From positions 1 through 9,143 of the forward strand of contig DRLF01000288.1 of assembly GCA_011051425.1 (NCBI GenBank): a stretch of 9,143 bases of DNA, read 5' to 3'. This DNA comes from Thiolapillus brandeum (lineage in GTDB: Bacteria; Pseudomonadota; Gammaproteobacteria; Chromatiales; Chromatiaceae). How positions within the stretch are numbered: position 1 is the first letter of the stretch; each line of letters opens with the position of its first letter. Shown one piece after another: positions 8,350 through 9,143 of this stretch. Below the pieces are notes generated by a model. That model had not been told where the DNA came from, searched no databases, and worked only from the letters and a program-made list of their open reading frames with translations. Made by a program: the position numbers and the translations under genes.

Positions 8350-8426
8350 CGGAGCGTAGCGCAGCTTGGTAGCGCACCACAATGGGGTTGTGGGGGTCGG
8401 AGGTTCGAATCCTCTCGCTCCGACCA
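8350..8426 (+). tRNA. tRNA-Pro, anticodon GGG
   Basis: This 77-base gene folds into a complete cloverleaf. The acceptor arm pairs 8350-8356 with 8416-8422 (CGGAGCG/CGCTCCG). The D arm is GCGC/GCGC, and the anticodon arm pairs CCACA (8377-8381) with TGTGG (8389-8393). The loop ATGGGGT places GGG at 8384-8386, reading proline codons CCC and CCU. The T arm is GGAGG-TTCGAAT-CCTCT, and the CCA end is encoded. The body closely resembles E. coli proL. It has its own promoter and terminator. No integrase or duplicated 3' end is visible in the window, so there is no sign that it is occupied by a mobile element. Confidence 0.98.
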
Positions 8427-8428
8427 AC

Positions 8429-8464
8429 AAAAAGGGCCAGTTGAGTTTCAGCTGGCCCTTTTTT
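8429..8464 (+). terminator. Rho-independent terminator after tRNA-Pro
   Basis: Bases 8434-8444 pair with 8448-8458 over 11 pairs (one U-G) around a GTT loop, followed by six T residues (8459-8464). Five A residues precede the stem, so the opposite strand could also terminate here. It starts three bases after the tRNA CCA end. Confidence 0.92.
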
Positions 8465-8502
8465 CTTGTCGGCAACTGAAGCCGTTTTCCATCAGGAAAG
8501 AG

Positions 8503-8531
8503 TTGCCCAAGCGCCTGTCGCAGGGCATCAT
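8503..8531 (+). promoter_or_regulatory. Weak candidate mscS promoter
   Basis: TTGCCC at 8503-8508 and CATCAT at 8526-8531, 17 bases apart, each match 4 of 6 consensus positions. The gene sits behind a strong terminator and needs a promoter of its own, but this match is poor. Confidence 0.25.
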
Positions 8532-8564
8532 TAACCGACCATTTCGAACAAAAGGAGAAGAAAC

Positions 8565-9143
8565 ATGGCAGCAGAAGCCGCAAAAGAGGCTGTAAAAGAG
8601 GCAGCGGCAGCAGCCCAGCCTGTTGATGTAGTGCAGGAAGTCACTGACTTGCTCGATCCTGACAAATCGGCGCAGATGCTCGAAGCAGGCAAGGAAATGC
8701 TCATGCAATACGGCCCCAAGGTGCTGGCGGCCATTGCTGTTTTCATCATCGGCAAGATGCTGGCGAAATGGCTCAAGAAAATCGTTGCCCGTGTAATGAA
8801 CAAGGCGGATGTGGACCCGCTGATCGTCGGTTTTACCACCAGCCTGGTTTATATCGGCCTGATGGTGTTCGTGGTGATCGCCGCGCTCGGGCAGATCGGG
8901 ATACAAACCACGTCCTTCATCGCGATTCTGGGTGCTGCCGGCCTGGCCATTGGTCTGGCATTGCAGGGCTCACTGGCCAATTTTGCAGCCGGGTTCCTGC
9001 TCATCATCTTCCGTCCGTTCAAGGTGGGAGATGTTGTTGAGGCGGCAGGCGTCACAGGGAAGGTGGATATCATACAGATTTTCACTACTACCTTGAAAAC
9101 ACCAGACAACAAGACAATTATCATTCCCAATGCGAAACTAGGC
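8565..9143 (+). CDS. mscS: Small-conductance mechanosensitive channel MscS, 5' part
   Basis: MscS is a heptameric inner-membrane channel that opens under membrane tension to release solutes during hypo-osmotic shock. The first 193 residues are in the window and the frame runs off the end. Membrane helices lie at about 51-70, 88-109 and 116-148. The pore helix TM3 has the family pattern GAAGLAIGLALQGSLANFAAG; L127 and L131 correspond to the gate residues L105 and L109 of E. coli, and G135 to the G113 kink. RPFKVGD (150-156) opens the beta domain. The N-terminus is about 22 residues longer than in E. coli and starts with a helix of Ala, Glu and Lys (MAAEAAKEAVKEAAAAAQ). ATG at 8565 is well supported by AGGAG at 8553-8557. 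Confidence 0.96.
   Translation, partial: MAAEAAKEAVKEAAAAAQPVDVVQEVTDLLDPDKSAQMLEAGKEMLMQYGPKVLAAIAVFIIGKMLAKWLKKIVARVMNKADVDPLIVGFTTSLVYIGLMVFVVIAALGQIGIQTTSFIAILGAAGLAIGLALQGSLANFAAGFLLIIFRPFKVGDVVEAAGVTGKVDIIQIFTTTLKTPDNKTIIIPNAKLG

Noticed and set aside
8350..8426. tRNA-Pro as an attachment site of an integrated element
   Set aside because: No integrase and no repeat of the tRNA 3' end appear in the window; the gene is followed directly by its terminator and a core gene.
8176..8583. 135-codon minus-strand frame across the tRNA
   Set aside because: It reads through tRNA-Pro and its terminator in antisense and has no ribosome binding site.

Overview
The window is a conserved housekeeping cluster from a moderately GC-rich gammaproteobacterium: thrS-infC-rpmI-rplT-pheS-pheT-ihfA-merR on the + strand, then a DUF3592 membrane protein gene on the - strand, a tRNA-Pro(GGG) gene and the 5' part of an mscS-type channel gene. 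Gene order, the thrS leader, a non-AUG infC start and the ihfA-merR-tRNA-Pro arrangement all point to Gammaproteobacteria. The protein sequences look closer to non-enteric lineages (Chromatiales-like sulfur bacteria or pseudomonads) than to Escherichia. Genus cannot be fixed by eye.

Bases 1-312 contain no convincing gene but are rich in inverted repeats. Just before the thrS ribosome binding site is a hairpin whose loop reads UUGGUAG, a copy of a tRNA-Thr(GGU) anticodon loop; this is probably the operator by which ThrRS represses its own translation. Bases 313-2220 encode ThrRS. IF3 follows and begins at an AUA codon, which IF3 itself should discriminate against. Next come L35 and L20, preceded by a structured leader. 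A strong rho-independent terminator or attenuator separates rplT from pheS, where Escherichia has the pheM leader peptide, but no Phe-rich leader peptide is visible upstream of it here. pheS, pheT, ihfA and merR are packed tightly (13-nt gap, 5-nt gap, 17-nt overlap), with promoter-like sequences for ihfA inside the end of pheT.

The first eight genes serve translation (two aminoacyl-tRNA synthetases, an initiation factor, two 50S proteins) plus DNA architecture (IHF alpha) and a small MerR-like regulator. Control appears to be mostly post-transcriptional and autogenous: ThrRS on thrS, IF3 on infC, probably L20 on rpmI-rplT, and a terminator before pheST. After merR the strand switches, and the last 1.4 kb holds separate transcription units with their own promoters and terminator.

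I found no undescribed defence, mobile or biosynthetic system. The items most worth a second look are regulatory: the tRNA-like thrS leader hairpin, the AUA start of infC with a tiny ORF ending just before it, and the repeat-rich region at the left end.
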